DNA from: an uncultured Collinsella sp.
GTDB taxonomy: Bacteria > Actinomycetota > Coriobacteriia > Coriobacteriales > Coriobacteriaceae
Length of the DNA: 33,312 nucleotides
Reading direction: 5' to 3'
NCBI GenBank assembly: GCA_934650095.1
Contig: CAKUFT010000019.1
Span: 1 to 33,312 of the forward strand
The notes under the pieces are model-generated. The model did no database searches. It worked only from the letters and a program-made list of their open reading frames with translations, and had not been told where the DNA came from. Both the position numbers and the translations under genes were made by a program. Numbering within the stretch: position 1 is the stretch's first letter; the number at the start of each line of letters is the position of its first letter. Positions 1-8,373 of the stretch are shown in pieces.

Positions 1-1869
1 AACTTTGGCAAGTACTACTCGGGCGACCTGAGCTACGCCGCCTCGCGTTATACCGAGGCCAAGCTCTCCCCCATCAGTGCCGAGATCTTCAAGGACATCG
101 ACAAGGATCCGGTGGACTTTGTCGACAGCTACGACGGCGCCATGAAGGAGCCGCGTCTGCTGCCCACCACGTTCCCCAACATCCTCGTCTCGGCCAACAA
201 GGGCATCGGTGTCGCCATGGCATCCGACATCTGCGGCTTTAACCTTAACGAGGTCTGCACCGCCACCATGCACTACCTGCAAGATCCCGACTGTGACCTG
301 CTCGAGTACATGCCCATGCCCGACTTCTCGACCGGCGGCGAGATTATCTACCGCCGCGAGGAGATGGAGAAGATTGTCGAGACCGGCCTTGGCAGCTTCC
401 AAATCCGCTCCCGCTGGCGCTGGATTCCCGAGGAGCGCATCATCGAGGTGTACGAGATTCCCTACACCACCAAGACCGATGTCATCATCGAGCGCATCGT
501 CAAGCTCTCCAAGGAGGGCAAGGTCAAGGAGATCGCCGACATCCGCGACGAAACCGACCTTTCGGGCCTGCGCATCGCCATCGACCTTAAGCGTGGCGTC
601 GATCCCGACAAGCTCATGGCAAAGCTCTACCGCTCGACCACGCTGCAGGATTCATTCTCGTGCAACTTTAACGTGCTGGTCGACGGCTACCCCCGCGTTA
701 TGGGCGTTCGCCAGATCCTGCACGAGTGGGTTGCGTGGCGCATTCAGTCCACGCGTCGCCGCATTAACTTTGATCTGGGCAAAAAGTCCGAGCGCCTGCA
801 CCTGTTGCACGGCCTCGAGGCGATTCTGCTCGACATCGACAAGGCCATCGCCATCATCCGTGGCACCAAGCTCGAGGCCGAGGTCGTGCCTAACCTTATG
901 CGCGGCTTCGACATCGATGAGACCCAGGCCGAGTTTGTTGCCGAACTTAAGCTCCGCAACATCAACGAGGAGTACATCCTCAACCGCACCAAGGACATCG
1001 CCAAGCTCGAGGGCGAGATTGCCGAGCTTGAGGAGATCCTCTCCAGCGAGAAGAACATCAAGAAGGTCATCAGCGACGAGCTGGCCGCCGTCAACAAGAA
1101 GTACGTGATGCCGCGCCGCACGGGCAGGATCGAACCCCATGAGGTTATCGAAGTGAGTCTGGAGCCCGAGGTCGAGGAGTACCCGGTGATCATCATGCTC
1201 TCGCGCGACGGCTACCTCAAAAAGATGACCGACCGCGTGCTCAAGAAGGCTGCAACGCTCAAGTACAAGGACGGCGACAAGCCCTTTATTGAGTTCCCGT
1301 CCTCCAACACGCACGAACTGCTGGTCTTTACCAACAAGAGCCAGGTGTACAAGTGCAAGGTCGCGCAGTTTGAGGACACCAAGTCGGCTCAGCTGGGCTC
1401 GTACCTGCCGACCGATCTTGAGATGGAACCCGACGAGAGCGTCATCTGGGTCATCGACCCCGAGGACTACAAGGCCGACGTGCTGTTCGTCTTCGAGAAC
1501 GGCCGCGTGGTCCGCGTCGCGCTTTCTGGATACGTCACCAAGACCAACCGCAAGCGCCTCAAGAACGCCATCTACGGTGGCAGCAAGCTGCTGTATGCCC
1601 AGGTGCTCAAGGAGGATCGCGACATCGCGCTCGTCTCGAGCGACTACCGCCTCATGAACTTCAACACCTCGCTGCTCAAGACTAAGACGACCACCAACAC
1701 GCAGGGCGTCCAGGCTTTCACGACCAAGAAGGGCCGCTCGGTCACCACCGTCGGCACGACCGAGGAGATCCTTGGCGCCGGCGTCTCGGCCGAAAAGTTC
1801 ACCGCGCAGAGCCTACCCTCCGCCGGTGCCCTCATGAAGGAAAACGACATGCCGAGCTTGTTTGACTAG
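1..1869 (+). CDS. parC: DNA topoisomerase (ATP-hydrolysing) subunit A, ParC/GyrA family, 5' end outside window
   Basis: The reading frame is open from base 1 and the start lies upstream. This is the DNA breakage-reunion subunit of a type IIA topoisomerase. The active-site tyrosine is in RYTE, codon 49-51. The rest of the breakage domain follows (DFSTGG, EIPYTT, DETDLSGLRI, PRVMGV), then the long coiled-coil arm (about residues 260-360 of the visible part) and a beta-propeller C-terminal domain. The canonical GyrA box (QRRGGKG) is absent from that domain, which favours a topoisomerase IV type. The text resembles the divergent Clostridia/Actinobacteria branch in which NFGKYYS-DLSYAASRYTE replaces the usual GDGAAAMRYTE. 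The ATPase subunit would be expected upstream, outside the window. The family call is firm; ParC versus a second GyrA-like paralogue is less certain. Confidence 0.9.
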   Translation, partial: NFGKYYSGDLSYAASRYTEAKLSPISAEIFKDIDKDPVDFVDSYDGAMKEPRLLPTTFPNILVSANKGIGVAMASDICGFNLNEVCTATMHYLQDPDCDLLEYMPMPDFSTGGEIIYRREEMEKIVETGLGSFQIRSRWRWIPEERIIEVYEIPYTTKTDVIIERIVKLSKEGKVKEIADIRDETDLSGLRIAIDLKRGVDPDKLMAKLYRSTTLQDSFSCNFNVLVDGYPRVMGVRQILHEWVAWRIQSTRRRINFDLGKKSERLHLLHGLEAILLDIDKAIAIIRGTKLEAEVVPNLMRGFDIDETQAEFVAELKLRNINEEYILNRTKDIAKLEGEIAELEEILSSEKNIKKVISDELAAVNKKYVMPRRTGRIEPHEVIEVSLEPEVEEYPVIIMLSRDGYLKKMTDRVLKKAATLKYKDGDKPFIEFPSSNTHELLVFTNKSQVYKCKVAQFEDTKSAQLGSYLPTDLEMEPDESVIWVIDPEDYKADVLFVFENGRVVRVALSGYVTKTNRKRLKNAIYGGSKLLYAQVLKEDRDIALVSSDYRLMNFNTSLLKTKTTTNTQGVQAFTTKKGRSVTTVGTTEEILGAGVSAEKFTAQSLPSAGALMKENDMPSLFD

Positions 1870-1908
1870 GACGACGGCAGCCAAACCGTCATGGTTTAAC
1901 TAAGCAGC

Positions 1909-1945
1909 GGGGCCCGGAGCGCAGCAACATCGCGCTCCGGGCCCC
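1909..1945. terminator. Strong hairpin between convergent genes
   Basis: A perfect 14-bp GC-rich stem (1909-1922 with 1932-1945) encloses a 9-base loop. It sits between the rightward topoisomerase gene and the leftward DUF4143 gene. Neither side has a clear T-run, so it is probably a bidirectional or factor-assisted terminator. Confidence 0.7.
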
Positions 1946-1967
1946 ATGCATTACAGCAGCATCATCC

Positions 1968-3257
1968 CTATAGACAAAATGCCGCATAAAGTGGAACAGA
2001 CATCAGCCCATCATTCATTCCGAAGGGCTTAGTCGATAGCCTGATTCGGCGCACGCCCGGATGGCTCTTTTTAAGTGAGGACAGGCTTCGAGACCTCGTA
2101 TTCTCCCCCGCTTTAACCTCAATCGCAGACACGCACCCCTGCCTCTCCACGACAAAGTCGATTTCCGCACGATTATCTCGTGCCCAATAATGCAGAGGGT
2201 AGCCAATGGCAGAAAGCTGTTGGGCAACGTAGTTTTCGGTAAGCGCGCCCATGAATGTACCGCCGATACCGGAGAGAATATCGGCTCGTTGAGCACCTGC
2301 CTTGGAGACAAGCAGCCCGGTATCCGCCTGATAGATTTTAAAAGACGAAGGGTTAACGAACGCCTCGAGAGGACTTTCAATCTGCCCGACCAGGCTGCAA
2401 CGTTTCACGGTGCCTGACAATACAAGCCAATCGAGAGCGTCTCCAAATAGAGACGCGTTGCCCCCCGCTCGCACTACCTTGTACTGGAATTTACGGTTTT
2501 CTTTGGCAAGCTGCTGCGGGATGGAATCGAAACACGCACGTGTCTTTGCGCTAAGGCGCTCATCGGCATATTTGTTAGTGTCAGCAGAATATCCGTCGAG
2601 GATAATCCGGTGCTTTTCGGCAACATCGATGACCGACTGAGCCTCAACATAGGTTTGGACAGCCTCAGGCATTCCACCAATAACAAGATACTGTCGATAG
2701 AACCTCAGTGCTTCGTCATGAAGACTCGGAGCAAGGGGCTCCATCGATTCAAATGACGAATGAATCTCGTCGGCCAGCCGGTCGTGCCCCATCGCCCAAA
2801 GAAACTCTTCGAAATCAAGCGGAGCCATCTCGATCAAATCGGTCTTTCCAACGGGAAACGAATACGACTGATGATTAATGGCAACCCCAAGGAGCGACCC
2901 GGCAGCCGCGACATAGTACTCGGGCGCATCTTCGCAAAAGTACTTAAGGGACGTAAGCGCTTCCTCGCATACCTGGACTTCGTCAATGAACAGCAGGGTC
3001 TTACCTGGAACGACGCGCTGTCCCGTACGAGCCTCAATCGCGCGCACGATCGAATGGGGATCGAGACCGCCCGAAAAGTCTGCTCGAGCCGACCGATCGT
3101 TCTCAAGATTAATGTAGACAACCGATTCGAAAAGATCTTGCGCATACGTCCTGAGCAGATAGGTCTTGCCGCACTGGCGTACGCCCTTGACCAACAGAGG
3201 CTTCCTATCAGCCCTGTCTCGCCATTCCCTAAGGAGCCTGTCTGCTTTACGGCGCAT
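1968..3257 (-). CDS. AAA-family ATPase with C-terminal DUF4143 domain
   Basis: This 429-residue protein belongs to the common ATP-binding/DUF4143 family of unknown cellular role. The Walker A is GVRQCGKT (residues 25-32) in the typical GxRQxGKT form, and the Walker B is LLFIDE (88-93). The C-terminal domain ends with a nuclease-like EID...EVK arrangement (Glu365, Asp367, Glu380, Lys382), usual for DUF4143. Start ATG at 3257 has a good AGGAAGG ribosome-binding site. The gene looks less GC-rich than its neighbours, stands alone, and is preceded by a large AT-rich inverted repeat, which fits acquisition by horizontal transfer. Suggested roles for such proteins (toxin-like, defence-like or housekeeping) are not established. 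Confidence 0.88.
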   Translation of the reverse strand: MRRKADRLLREWRDRADRKPLLVKGVRQCGKTYLLRTYAQDLFESVVYINLENDRSARADFSGGLDPHSIVRAIEARTGQRVVPGKTLLFIDEVQVCEEALTSLKYFCEDAPEYYVAAAGSLLGVAINHQSYSFPVGKTDLIEMAPLDFEEFLWAMGHDRLADEIHSSFESMEPLAPSLHDEALRFYRQYLVIGGMPEAVQTYVEAQSVIDVAEKHRIILDGYSADTNKYADERLSAKTRACFDSIPQQLAKENRKFQYKVVRAGGNASLFGDALDWLVLSGTVKRCSLVGQIESPLEAFVNPSSFKIYQADTGLLVSKAGAQRADILSGIGGTFMGALTENYVAQQLSAIGYPLHYWARDNRAEIDFVVERQGCVSAIEVKAGENTRSRSLSSLKKSHPGVRRIRLSTKPFGMNDGLMSVPLYAAFCL

Positions 3258-3292
3258 GAGCGTCCTTCCTCATGAACTTTTGTTTGGCAATA

Positions 3293-3338
3293 TTTTAACG
3301 CAGATTAATCGATATTTGATTATTATTCTGCGTTAAAA
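3293..3338. repeat. AT-rich inverted repeat upstream of the DUF4143 gene
   Basis: Arms TTTTAACGCAGA and TCTGCGTTAAAA pair perfectly. Pairing extends inward with a small bulge (AATC/GATT) around the centre GATATTT. It begins about 35 bases upstream of the DUF4143 start and 26 bases downstream of the flavodoxin stop. It could be an operator for the ATPase gene or an AT-rich terminator for the flavodoxin gene. Confidence 0.6.
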
Positions 3339-3363
3339 AAATGGTACCCATGCATGTGACTGC

Positions 3364-3894
3364 TTACGCCAGCTTACGGGCGAGCTCGCGTACCTCTTCG
3401 AGCTTGGGCGAGGTCTTCATGCTGTCGCGCTCCTCCATGCCGCTGATGGTGATAATGCCTTGGTCCTCCCATTTGCAGTATGCGCAGGTGGCCTTGTACA
3501 TGGCGATCGCCGCGTCGTACACGCCCTCGCTGTGGCTGTCGAGCAAAAGCGCCGTCTTGGTAAACGGGAAGCCGGTGGCACCGAAGGCGTACAGGCGGTC
3601 GATGGCAGCCTTCTCCTGCGCCGTGATATCGAACCAATAGATCGGCGACGCGAAGACGACCATGTCGGCACCCTTGAGCGCCTCGATCACGCCGGCCATG
3701 TCGTCCTTCTGCACGCAGGTGCCCTCATGGGCGAAGCAGTACTGGCAGCCCAGACAACCGGCGATCTTCTTGTTGGCGACGCGCACGACCTCGACCGTGT
3801 GGCCACCCTCGCGCGCGGTCTCGGCAAATGCCTCGACCATGGCATCGGTGTTGGCGCCCTTGCGCGGGCTGCCGCTCAATACAACGATATTCAT
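3364..3894 (-). CDS. Flavodoxin-family NAD(P)H-dependent FMN reductase with Cys cluster
   Basis: This 176-residue protein is of the NADPH-dependent FMN reductase / iron-sulfur flavoprotein type. It begins MNIVVLSGSPRKGANTD, where SGSPRKGANT is the FMN-phosphate-binding loop. A cysteine cluster C47-x2-C50-x2-C53-x6-C60 followed by KDDM is typical of iron-sulfur flavoproteins and of anaerobe reductases. The ASPIYWFDITAQ segment is the second flavin loop. I chose ATG 3894 because it has GGGGAG upstream and because the family starts there; the frame is open further upstream (to 3984) but without family-like sequence. It probably acts as a small cytosolic flavin electron carrier or reductase. The substrate cannot be told from sequence. 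Confidence 0.88.
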   Translation of the reverse strand: MNIVVLSGSPRKGANTDAMVEAFAETAREGGHTVEVVRVANKKIAGCLGCQYCFAHEGTCVQKDDMAGVIEALKGADMVVFASPIYWFDITAQEKAAIDRLYAFGATGFPFTKTALLLDSHSEGVYDAAIAMYKATCAYCKWEDQGIITISGMEERDSMKTSPKLEEVRELARKLA

Positions 3895-4216
3895 AGAATT
3901 CTCCCCTCTTGGGTGTCGCAGGCGCGCGGCACGTTTTTTGTTGTAACCAAAACGGATGGAGCTATTCAATCGCCTGCAAATCACATCTCTTGTTCGAGCT
4001 CTCCAGACACAGTCTCATTGGCTAAAACCTCCTCTGCCGCCTTGGTTCTTTCTCCGAGAATTGAGCAGCAGATCATTGCTCGCAGAGCGTTAGCTGTGGG
4101 AAAATTAGCTTGAACTTTCTCCCTGCTCGCGTGAGCGTTCGCGTGTATGAGTCTAGTCGCATCGTGCAGGCGCAATATAGATTCACGGAAACCGGCCTAC
4201 GAACAAGGAGCGTCTT
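3895..4216. other. 322-base divergent intergenic region
   Basis: It lies between the leftward flavodoxin gene and the rightward surface-protein gene. CGTTTT (3932-3937) and AAAACG (3949-3954) form a small inverted repeat around TTGTTGTAACC just upstream of the flavodoxin start. An open frame at 3981-4175 (minus) has no ribosome-binding site and no recognisable motif. Nothing else was recognised. Confidence 0.4.
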
Positions 4217-5137
4217 ATGTATGGACAGCATGTTGCACCACAAGTCCAAGACAAACGGATCAGCTCGTGTATCCGCGGCGCCAAGCGTCGTGCGGGCGTC
4301 AGAGCAGCCGTCTTCGGGGTGAGTATTCTTGTGGCAGGGCAACTCTTACTACCCGGCATGGCATTGGCGACCGAAATGCCCGAACCCGATCCCGCAACGC
4401 CCATTACCTGCGAAGAAACCAACGCGGACGGTAGCTTCACAGCCACCACCGTCGTCGACCATTACTATGACCTGGAACTACCTCCTGCCTTCATGTTGGT
4501 CCAGAACGAAGCGTTTGTATACGACTTCCCCGACAAACCCGAGGACTTCGTCTACGGGCTTAACGACACCGTTCACCTTTTTAAGACCGACACCGATACC
4601 GAAAGCCTTATAAAAACCGAGAACCCCAAAGAGGCGAGCGTCTCTATTACCCTGACCACGATCGATAATCACGTACGAGCAACTGTAGTCTTTACAGGCG
4701 GCTACGCCGACGACCAAATCCCTTACAGACTGAACCTCATCAGCTCGACCCACCTTGGCACACACATTGATCATGACTTCGACAGCGGGCAGGGGATTAT
4801 GCACGAGACGCGGCACGATTACTACATCCGCTACGTATTCGACAGCGACGTGCACCTGATCGCAACCGACACGACCAGTCCGCAGCCCGACCCCGGCACT
4901 AAGCCGAACCCAGAGATCAAACCCGAACCAGAAACCAAGCCCGAGCCCACACCGCAGCCCAACGCAGAAAAGCCCACGGCAAATCCCGTTTCCACCAAGG
5001 CGGCAGCGACAGTTAAACCAGTCAAGACCACCCTGCCCGCAACGGGCGACAACCGTGCGCTAGCGGTCGTCCTTGGTGTTACCGGTGGTGTAGTCGCGGA
5101 AGTTGGCATTTCCGCAACAAGGCGTCGCAACCGCTAA
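4217..5137 (+). CDS. LPXTG-anchored surface protein of unknown function
   Basis: This 306-residue protein should be exported and sortase-linked. A basic N-region (residues 13-29) and a hydrophobic core lead to signal peptidase cleavage after LA at residue 51. Residues 52-220 form an ectodomain I do not recognise, rich in Asp, Thr and beta-type sequence. Residues about 221-270 are a Pro/Lys/Glu wall-spanning stalk (repeated KPEPETKPEP-like units). The C-terminus has LPATG (273-277), a hydrophobic stretch and RRRNR. The hydrophobic anchor is short and interrupted by Glu (VVAEVG), which is unusual. ATG 4217 has AAGGAG six bases upstream. No sortase gene is adjacent. Confidence 0.85.
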   Translation: MYGQHVAPQVQDKRISSCIRGAKRRAGVRAAVFGVSILVAGQLLLPGMALATEMPEPDPATPITCEETNADGSFTATTVVDHYYDLELPPAFMLVQNEAFVYDFPDKPEDFVYGLNDTVHLFKTDTDTESLIKTENPKEASVSITLTTIDNHVRATVVFTGGYADDQIPYRLNLISSTHLGTHIDHDFDSGQGIMHETRHDYYIRYVFDSDVHLIATDTTSPQPDPGTKPNPEIKPEPETKPEPTPQPNAEKPTANPVSTKAAATVKPVKTTLPATGDNRALAVVLGVTGGVVAEVGISATRRRNR

Positions 5138-5252
5138 CGAAAGTCAAAATGTCCGTTCGCACGGCAATCAGCCAAACTCGTGAGCACCGCGTTCGAGACC
5201 AATAGGATCGCCTCCCGCTATGGAGCCCACTATCTCGCTCATATTGAGGTTT

Positions 5253-5720
5253 TTACTGGCGCCGATCTTCCTCAAACGACTCGATGGCGGCACGCAGGTA
5301 ATGAAACAAACCGGCGATCAGCACCGCGATAGACGCATAACCTACCAACGAGCGAGCGATCGACATATCGTCACCAGCGACCGCGAATTGAACCTGACCG
5401 AGCAGGTAGGCCCCGAAGCCAAGGTGAATAAAGGAATATGCACCAAAGCAGGCAATGATCACAAACAAGAAGCGGCCCGTCCAGATGACACAGCGACGTG
5501 CTTTCGACGTACCACTCGTCCCTTCAATATGCATGGGCCGCCAAAGACCCTTGAAGTGCAGCCCGACATGGGCGAACGCGAACGTGAACCCCCAGTAGGA
5601 GCACAGCATATGGACTCGGCGCGCGAGGGAGGCTCCCGGCAAAACCGGCAGAAATCCGAAGACGTACTTCGATGCGATTAACACCCCCATAACAAGGGAG
5701 TTCTCAGACCGCAACGTCAC
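5253..5720 (-). pseudogene. DUF4405 membrane cytochrome-like protein, N-terminus missing
   Basis: The sequence from about SLVMGVLIASKYVFGFLP onward matches the second half of DUF4405 (flavinylation-associated cytochrome) proteins. It has the HML-SYWGF and FAHVGLHF helix with its histidines, then a helix around FLFVIIACFGAYSF and a last helix VGYASIAVLIAGLFHYL. Family members have about 200-230 residues with two or more further N-terminal helices; here the frame runs straight into the end of the Abi-like fragment, so roughly the first 90 residues are absent. The only start for the frame is a GTG at 5720 inside that neighbouring fragment, without a convincing ribosome-binding site. I read it as a deletion remnant. 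Confidence 0.65.
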
Positions 5721-6130
5721 AAGGTGCCGGGCACTCTTTCAGGTAGCTATCGACCGAGCATCTACCAATGCAGCTTTTATAAACATAGCTATGTGCGACC
5801 GGCTCAAGCTGAGCGAACAGCGAAGCGGCGTCTCGGCATGACCGCAAAGTCGCGCACCTGCATCCCGCATGCGCGAAGAGATGTTCGTGATGCGCGGCGC
5901 GGTTACGGATCTCGTTGATTCCCGCTATCTGATTATTGACATCGTTTCGATCGGTCCCCTTCGGCCACGTCTTATGGATGATCGGAATCCACAAATCGCG
6001 TTCGTGGCTGCGGTCCGTCATGTGGGCCCGGAAACCCAGCGTGAGGTTCGAGACGATATCGTCCGCGGTCGCATTCTCGCGAAGGCCGTTATATGACGTG
6101 CGCTCGGTCCATCTTCAGAGCGTTCGGCAT
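5704..6130 (-). pseudogene. Abi-like (Abi_2/HEPN-type) protein remnant, C-terminal half
   Basis: From 6114 to the stop at 5704 the frame reads a typical Abi-family C-terminal half: ADDIVSNLTLGF, LWIPIIHKTWPKG, then INEIRNRAAHHEHLF, which carries the R-x4-6-H type HEPN motif. The first half is missing. An ATG at 6130 with an AGGAAAGG site opens a frame of only 13 codons in another phase, and the Abi frame has a TGA at 6115-6117. A frameshift or deletion has therefore broken the gene. Its 3' end abuts the truncated DUF4405 gene at about 5704-5720, so both seem to be parts of one deletion scar. The family is associated with abortive phage infection, but this copy is unlikely to work. Confidence 0.6.
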
Positions 6131-6146
6131 AGAGAACCTTTCCTCA

Positions 6147-6194
6147 GAAAACAATTGAGCCCCGGCGACTTGAATCAGCGGTCGTACCGGGGCT
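6147..6194 (-). terminator. Second leftward terminator-like hairpin
   Basis: AGCCCCGG (6158-6165) pairs with CCGGGGCT (6187-6194) around a 21-base loop. Read leftward it is followed by CAATTGTTTTC. It would back up the guaA terminator and insulate the Abi remnant. Confidence 0.55.
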
Positions 6195-6410
6195 AACTGA
6201 TTAAAATATAACACATGGATTCTGTTTTCAAAGCCTTAACTCGCGCTTGAATCATCCCCGCATATCCGCATATTCGCATCCACACTGTTGGCTGTACCCC
6301 AGAACAAGCGCCACGGCACCCAAAGGAGTCCGTCTTTTTGCAGAGAGCCGAAGCCTGCCACGGCGCAGGCATCCATCTAGATCAAGGCCTTCGAACTCCA
6401 TAGACGACTC

Positions 6411-6449
6411 AAAAAAACGCCTCCTCGGTTTGATTATCCAGAGGAGGCG
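6411..6449 (-). terminator. Rho-independent terminator of guaA
   Basis: On the minus strand CGCCTCCTC and GAGGAGGCG form a 9-bp stem around a 14-base loop, immediately followed by seven T. It lies 59 bases past the guaA stop. Confidence 0.9.
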
Positions 6450-6507
6450 ATAAACGTCAGTTAAGACACTTATATTTTTGATTTTGCAGGAGTTGGTTTC
6501 TTAAACC

Positions 6508-8106
6508 TTACTCCCACTCGATGGTCGCGGGCGGCTTGGACGTGATGTCGTAGCACACACGGTTGGCGCCGGGGACCTCGGCCACGATGCGGCCGGAAAT
6601 GCGGGCCAGGACATCGTAGGGTAGCTTGGCCCAGTCGGCGGTCATGGCGTCGCTGGACTCGACGGCGCGCAGGATGATCGGGCGCTGATAGGTGCGCTCG
6701 TCGCCCATAACGCCAACGGACTTAATGTCGGGCAGAACGGCAAAATACTGCCAGCAGCTGTGCTCGGAATTGCGCTCGCCGGTCTGCTCAAACAGACGCT
6801 GGTTGTAGGCATCGAGCTCCTCGCGCACGATAGCGTCGGCGCTCTTAAGAATCTCGAGCTTCTCCTTGTCGACCGCGCCGATGATGCGGATGGCAAGGCC
6901 CGGGCCCGGGAAGGGCTGACGGAACACGATGTGACCCGGCAGGCCGAGCGCCAGACCAAGCGCGCGGACCTCGTCCTTAAAGAAGTGGTCGAGCGGCTCG
7001 ATGAGGTCAAAGTGCACGCCCTCGGGGAACGGGATCAGGTTGTGGTGGCTCTTGATGGTGGCCGTCTTGCCGCCCGTCTTGCGCGCGCCGGACTCGATGA
7101 TATCGGGGTAGATAGTGCCCTGGGCCAGATACTTAACGGGCTTGCCGTCGGTCTCGAGCTGCTGGGCCACGGCGAAGAACTCTTTCCAGAACTGCGTACC
7201 GATGATGCGGCGCTTCTCCTCGGGCTCGGTCACGCCGGCCAGAAGCTCGGCATAGCGGTCCTCGGCGTGGACGTGGATAAAGTCGACGTCAAACTGCTTG
7301 GTGAAGACCTCCTCCACCTGCTCGGGCTCGCCCTTGCGCAGCAGACCGTGGTTGATGAACACGCAGGTCATCTGCTTGCCCACGGCGCGGGCGCCCAGCG
7401 CAGCCACGACGGAGGAGTCGACGCCGCCGGACAGGGCCAGAATCACGCGGTCGTCGCCGACCTTCTCGCGGAACTCGGCCGTCATGGTCTCGACCAGGTT
7501 GTCCATGCTCCAGTTGGGCTCCAGGCCGCAGATCTCAAACAGGAAGTTGCTCAGCAGCTGCTGACCGTACTCGGAGTGCTTAACCTCGGGGTGGAACTGC
7601 GTGGTGAAGAGCTTGCGCTCGACGCACTCCATGGCGGCAACCGGGCACACGTCGGTGCTGGCGGTAACGGTAAAGCCCTCGGGCACCTCGGACACGGCGT
7701 CGCGGTGGCTCATCCACACGGTCTGCTCCATAGGCGTGGAGTTAAAGAGCTTGGCGCCGGCCGTACGCGTGATGGTGGCGCGGCCGTACTCGCCCACCTC
7801 GGAGTGGCCAACCTTGCCGCCGAGCGTCACGGCCGTGATCTGATGGCCGTAGCAGAAGCCCAAGACGGGAAGGCCCAGGTCAAAGATGGCGGGGTCGATG
7901 GACGGAGCGTCCTCGGCATACACAGAAGCCGGGCCGCCGGAAAGGATGAGCGCAGAGGCGTTCATCTCGCGAATCTCGTCGGCCGAGATGTCGCAGGGGA
8001 CAATCTCGGAATACACGTTGAGGTCGCGGACGCGACGGGCAATGAGCTGACCGTACTGCGCACCAAAGTCGAGTACGAGGACCTTTGCGGAAGCCTTTTG
8101 ATCCAT
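6508..8106 (-). CDS. guaA: GMP synthase (glutamine-hydrolysing)
   Basis: It converts XMP, ATP and glutamine to GMP in the cytosol. The class I glutamine amidotransferase domain (about residues 8-195) has the nucleophile Cys85 in GFCYGHQ and the partners His172 and Glu174 in FHPE. The ATP-pyrophosphatase domain follows, with the P-loop SGGVDSS at 226-232. The C-terminal dimerisation/XMP-binding domain includes FPGPGLAIRI and ends ITSKPPATIEWE, the normal GuaA terminus. Length (532 residues) is normal. ATG 8106 is preceded by a G-rich ribosome-binding site (AGAGGGGG). It is transcribed alone, divergently from ansA. Confidence 0.98.
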   Translation of the reverse strand: MDQKASAKVLVLDFGAQYGQLIARRVRDLNVYSEIVPCDISADEIREMNASALILSGGPASVYAEDAPSIDPAIFDLGLPVLGFCYGHQITAVTLGGKVGHSEVGEYGRATITRTAGAKLFNSTPMEQTVWMSHRDAVSEVPEGFTVTASTDVCPVAAMECVERKLFTTQFHPEVKHSEYGQQLLSNFLFEICGLEPNWSMDNLVETMTAEFREKVGDDRVILALSGGVDSSVVAALGARAVGKQMTCVFINHGLLRKGEPEQVEEVFTKQFDVDFIHVHAEDRYAELLAGVTEPEEKRRIIGTQFWKEFFAVAQQLETDGKPVKYLAQGTIYPDIIESGARKTGGKTATIKSHHNLIPFPEGVHFDLIEPLDHFFKDEVRALGLALGLPGHIVFRQPFPGPGLAIRIIGAVDKEKLEILKSADAIVREELDAYNQRLFEQTGERNSEHSCWQYFAVLPDIKSVGVMGDERTYQRPIILRAVESSDAMTADWAKLPYDVLARISGRIVAEVPGANRVCYDITSKPPATIEWE

Positions 8107-8269
8107 GGTTTCCCCCTCTTGTTGGCGGGGAGCCGGTGCCCACCCGCGCGAATAAACGAAAACAGCTTACATAGTGTACACGTTATATGGGGTTTCTCGT
8201 CCCTCGCAGCCATCAGAGCACGGCAAACGCACGACCTGGCCCCTATTTGACGGCGATTGAAGTGTTACC

Positions 8270-8296
8270 AAACGTTACAGATGATGTAATACGTTT
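8270..8296. promoter_or_regulatory. Imperfect inverted repeat in the guaA-ansA divergent region
   Basis: AAACGTTACA (8270-8279) faces TGTAATACGTTT (8285-8296), pairing with a two-base bulge around GATGA. It lies about 80 bases upstream of the ansA start, in the 267-base divergent region, and could be an operator. The region has no other recognised element; no purine riboswitch core was found. Confidence 0.35.
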
Positions 8297-8373
8297 GAAC
8301 ATTGGACGCCCTGTGCCACAATACTGCCGAACGACTCCGCCTCTGCGGCGGCAAATACGATAGGAATACCAGC

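Larger units (their letters stand above)
6131..6507. other. 377-base non-coding region downstream of guaA
   Basis: It contains two leftward terminator hairpins (listed separately). No gene with a ribosome-binding site or recognisable product was seen on either strand. Confidence 0.5.

Noticed and set aside
3981..4175. Small minus-strand frame upstream of the flavodoxin gene
   Set aside because: There is no ribosome-binding site, no recognisable motif, and it overlaps the leader of the divergent surface-protein gene.
6247..6453. Small plus-strand frame between the Abi remnant and guaA
   Set aside because: It runs through the guaA terminator and has no ribosome-binding site.
6760..8250. Long plus-strand frame opposite guaA
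   Set aside because: GuaA on the minus strand is complete with its active sites; the opposite frame is its shadow.
8107..8373. Possible guanine riboswitch upstream of guaA
   Set aside because: The conserved core of a purine riboswitch was not found on the minus strand in this leader.
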